A stretch of DNA of 64,000 bases from Ipomoea triloba (Eukaryota; Streptophyta; Magnoliopsida; Solanales; Convolvulaceae). Position 1 is the stretch's first letter. The number at the start of each line of letters is the position of its first letter. Position numbers and translations under genes: made by a program. The notes under the pieces were generated by a model. It saw only the letters and a program-made list of their open reading frames with translations. It searched no databases and was not told the DNA's origin. Where the stretch lies: positions 3,693,435-3,757,434 of the forward strand of contig NC_044916.1 in NCBI RefSeq assembly GCF_003576645.1. The letters are read 5' to 3'. This document shows, piece by piece, positions 62,660 through 64,000 of this stretch.

Positions 62660-64000
62660 ACTTTGTTTTTGGAAACGATGGCTAAGTGGCTAACCTCATG
62701 TAATACATAAAACTCATGTTTAAAATTATCAACTCAGTGTTTAATTTATTGTTGATTTAAGCACATTTTTTTTTCTTACTTGTCTTACTTAACTTACTTT
62801 TATATTATACCAACTTTATAAGTTATTAACTTCACGTGAATTTTATATTTATCAACCTCTATATGTCCACAACAAAGTCAAATTTATATATACATATTTT
62901 TAAATCTGGTCCTTGATATAGTTCAAACCTTTCACACTACGAATGCTAGCAAAACTTATTATAAACTTTTTTTAGGTTAATTTATCACTTATGTGTATAT
63001 TATAAGATATTGTATTCATATTTGCAGTACTCTAAAATACAAATATAGGTAGTCTAATGTTTTCAAGTTAAGGGGGCTTAGCTTGTACTTAATTAGGGCA
63101 AAATGCATGTAATCAGTAATAAATGAGCAACCTTGGAGAGTTGAGTGCACGAAAGCAATAACGTTGTTAAACTGCATGTTTTGTCTTTTGGTGTATTTAT
63201 TTTATATAATTTTTTTGGATTGACGAACGAAACAAATAAGTTTTATTGGACAAATTACATAAGAGAAATAAACTGAAATTTTGTTAGCAAAAATAGTATT
63301 TTAAGTGATAATTTTGTGATATAAATATATGTGGGGTTCACTTTTAATTATTTGCGGTCTGGTCTGGCCAGGTGACCTTGCGGTCTGGATGTACCTTTTG
63401 GGTATACTTTGCGATTTTACTTTTTAATTATAATTAGTTTTTGAATTAATTTTTATTAATTTCAATTTGTTTTCTGAGAATTAACTACTTAATTGCATGT
63501 GTTATTTTCAGTTTTAATGGCTAGTTATGGGGTTACAAATGAGATTTAAATATTTAATTCAAATGTTTTTCTTTTTTGAAACCTTAATTCAAATGTTAAT
63601 GTCATTGTTTTTTGCTATTTATTTTTTCTTCTCCTATAAATACCTTGGTGTTGGGCAAAATTGTTGGTTGCTGATTTCAAACTTCAAAACCTTGATTTTC
63701 CCCCTCACTCTCGAAAATCATTCTTTGAAAATTTGTGCCAACACCTCTACAAAATTTTGAAGTGCTCTTATGTTGTTTTAGTTCGCTGAGAGTAATATAA
63801 CTTGAGTATTCAACTATATTACTGTAATCCGTTTTATCCTAAAAGATTGACTCTACAACGCTCTTAGCATCTTGATAGCGAATCAATTTTAAAGAAAATG
63901 TATGTTACACACGACTTGAATTTTTTCTTATTTCGTTCTTGCTTCCGTTGAGTTTATATTTTATAAAATTCGAGCCCTTGTTTTTTTTTTTTTAATAATT
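62660..64000. other. Intergenic AT-rich region to window end
   Basis: Nothing recognised. A short repeated TCTGGTCTGGCC/GGTCTGGATG phrase occurs near 63356-63390. Confidence 0.4.

Overview
The window is nuclear DNA from a flowering plant, almost certainly a eudicot. It is AT-rich, its genes have GT-AG introns, and single genes sit in intergenic space filled with SINEs, MITEs, MULE-type inverted-repeat elements, a solo LTR and a LINE fragment. The encoded proteins closely resemble Arabidopsis families. I cannot fix the genus from sequence alone.

Region by region. 1-8.4 kb: a poly-G run at the left edge, the first exon of a heat-shock transcription factor on the minus strand (its second exon is not in the window), then gene-poor DNA. 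8.4-10.3 kb: an RMA-type membrane-anchored RING E3 ligase on the minus strand, with a 5'UTR intron and TATA box. 10.3-18.2 kb: repeat-rich DNA with nested duplications, two long foldback elements and a broken enoyl-CoA isomerase fragment. 18.2-23.5 kb: a complete cytosolic prolyl-tRNA synthetase in 13 exons (12 coding). 25.2-27.2 kb: an IRX15/IRX15-LIKE DUF579 xylan gene in two exons. 27.2-32 kb: a hAT-type MITE and three SINEs. 32.1-33.4 kb: a CASP-like membrane protein. 34.2-36.4 kb: a plastid-type 2-carboxy-D-arabinitol-1-phosphatase-like phosphoglycerate mutase family gene. 36.4-45.6 kb: repeats, including a MULE that has captured a PPR gene fragment and a solo LTR. 45.6-51.7 kb: a single-exon callose synthase 12 (GSL5/PMR4) gene. 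About 51.9-52.1 kb: a fragment of plastid 16S rRNA gene. 52.7-57.6 kb, minus strand: a MUCI70-like DUF616 gene in nine exons. 58-64 kb: repeats only, including a MULE nested inside a SINE, a Tourist-like MITE and a LINE RNase H fragment.

Four of the intact genes act in or beside the cell wall (IRX15-like in xylan, CASP-like at the plasma membrane, callose synthase 12, MUCI70 in pectin). The others are housekeeping or regulatory. Plant genes are not in operons and I see no shared regulatory element, so I infer no joint pathway from their proximity. I rebuilt the exon structures by reading splice sites and checking that reading-frame phase carries through every junction.

I did not find a convincing new multi-gene system. 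The most informative structures are the transposable elements with readable target-site duplications, the PPR-capturing MULE, the plastid rRNA insertion, a duplicated exon edge in MUCI70, and a cluster of short upstream ORFs before callose synthase 12.
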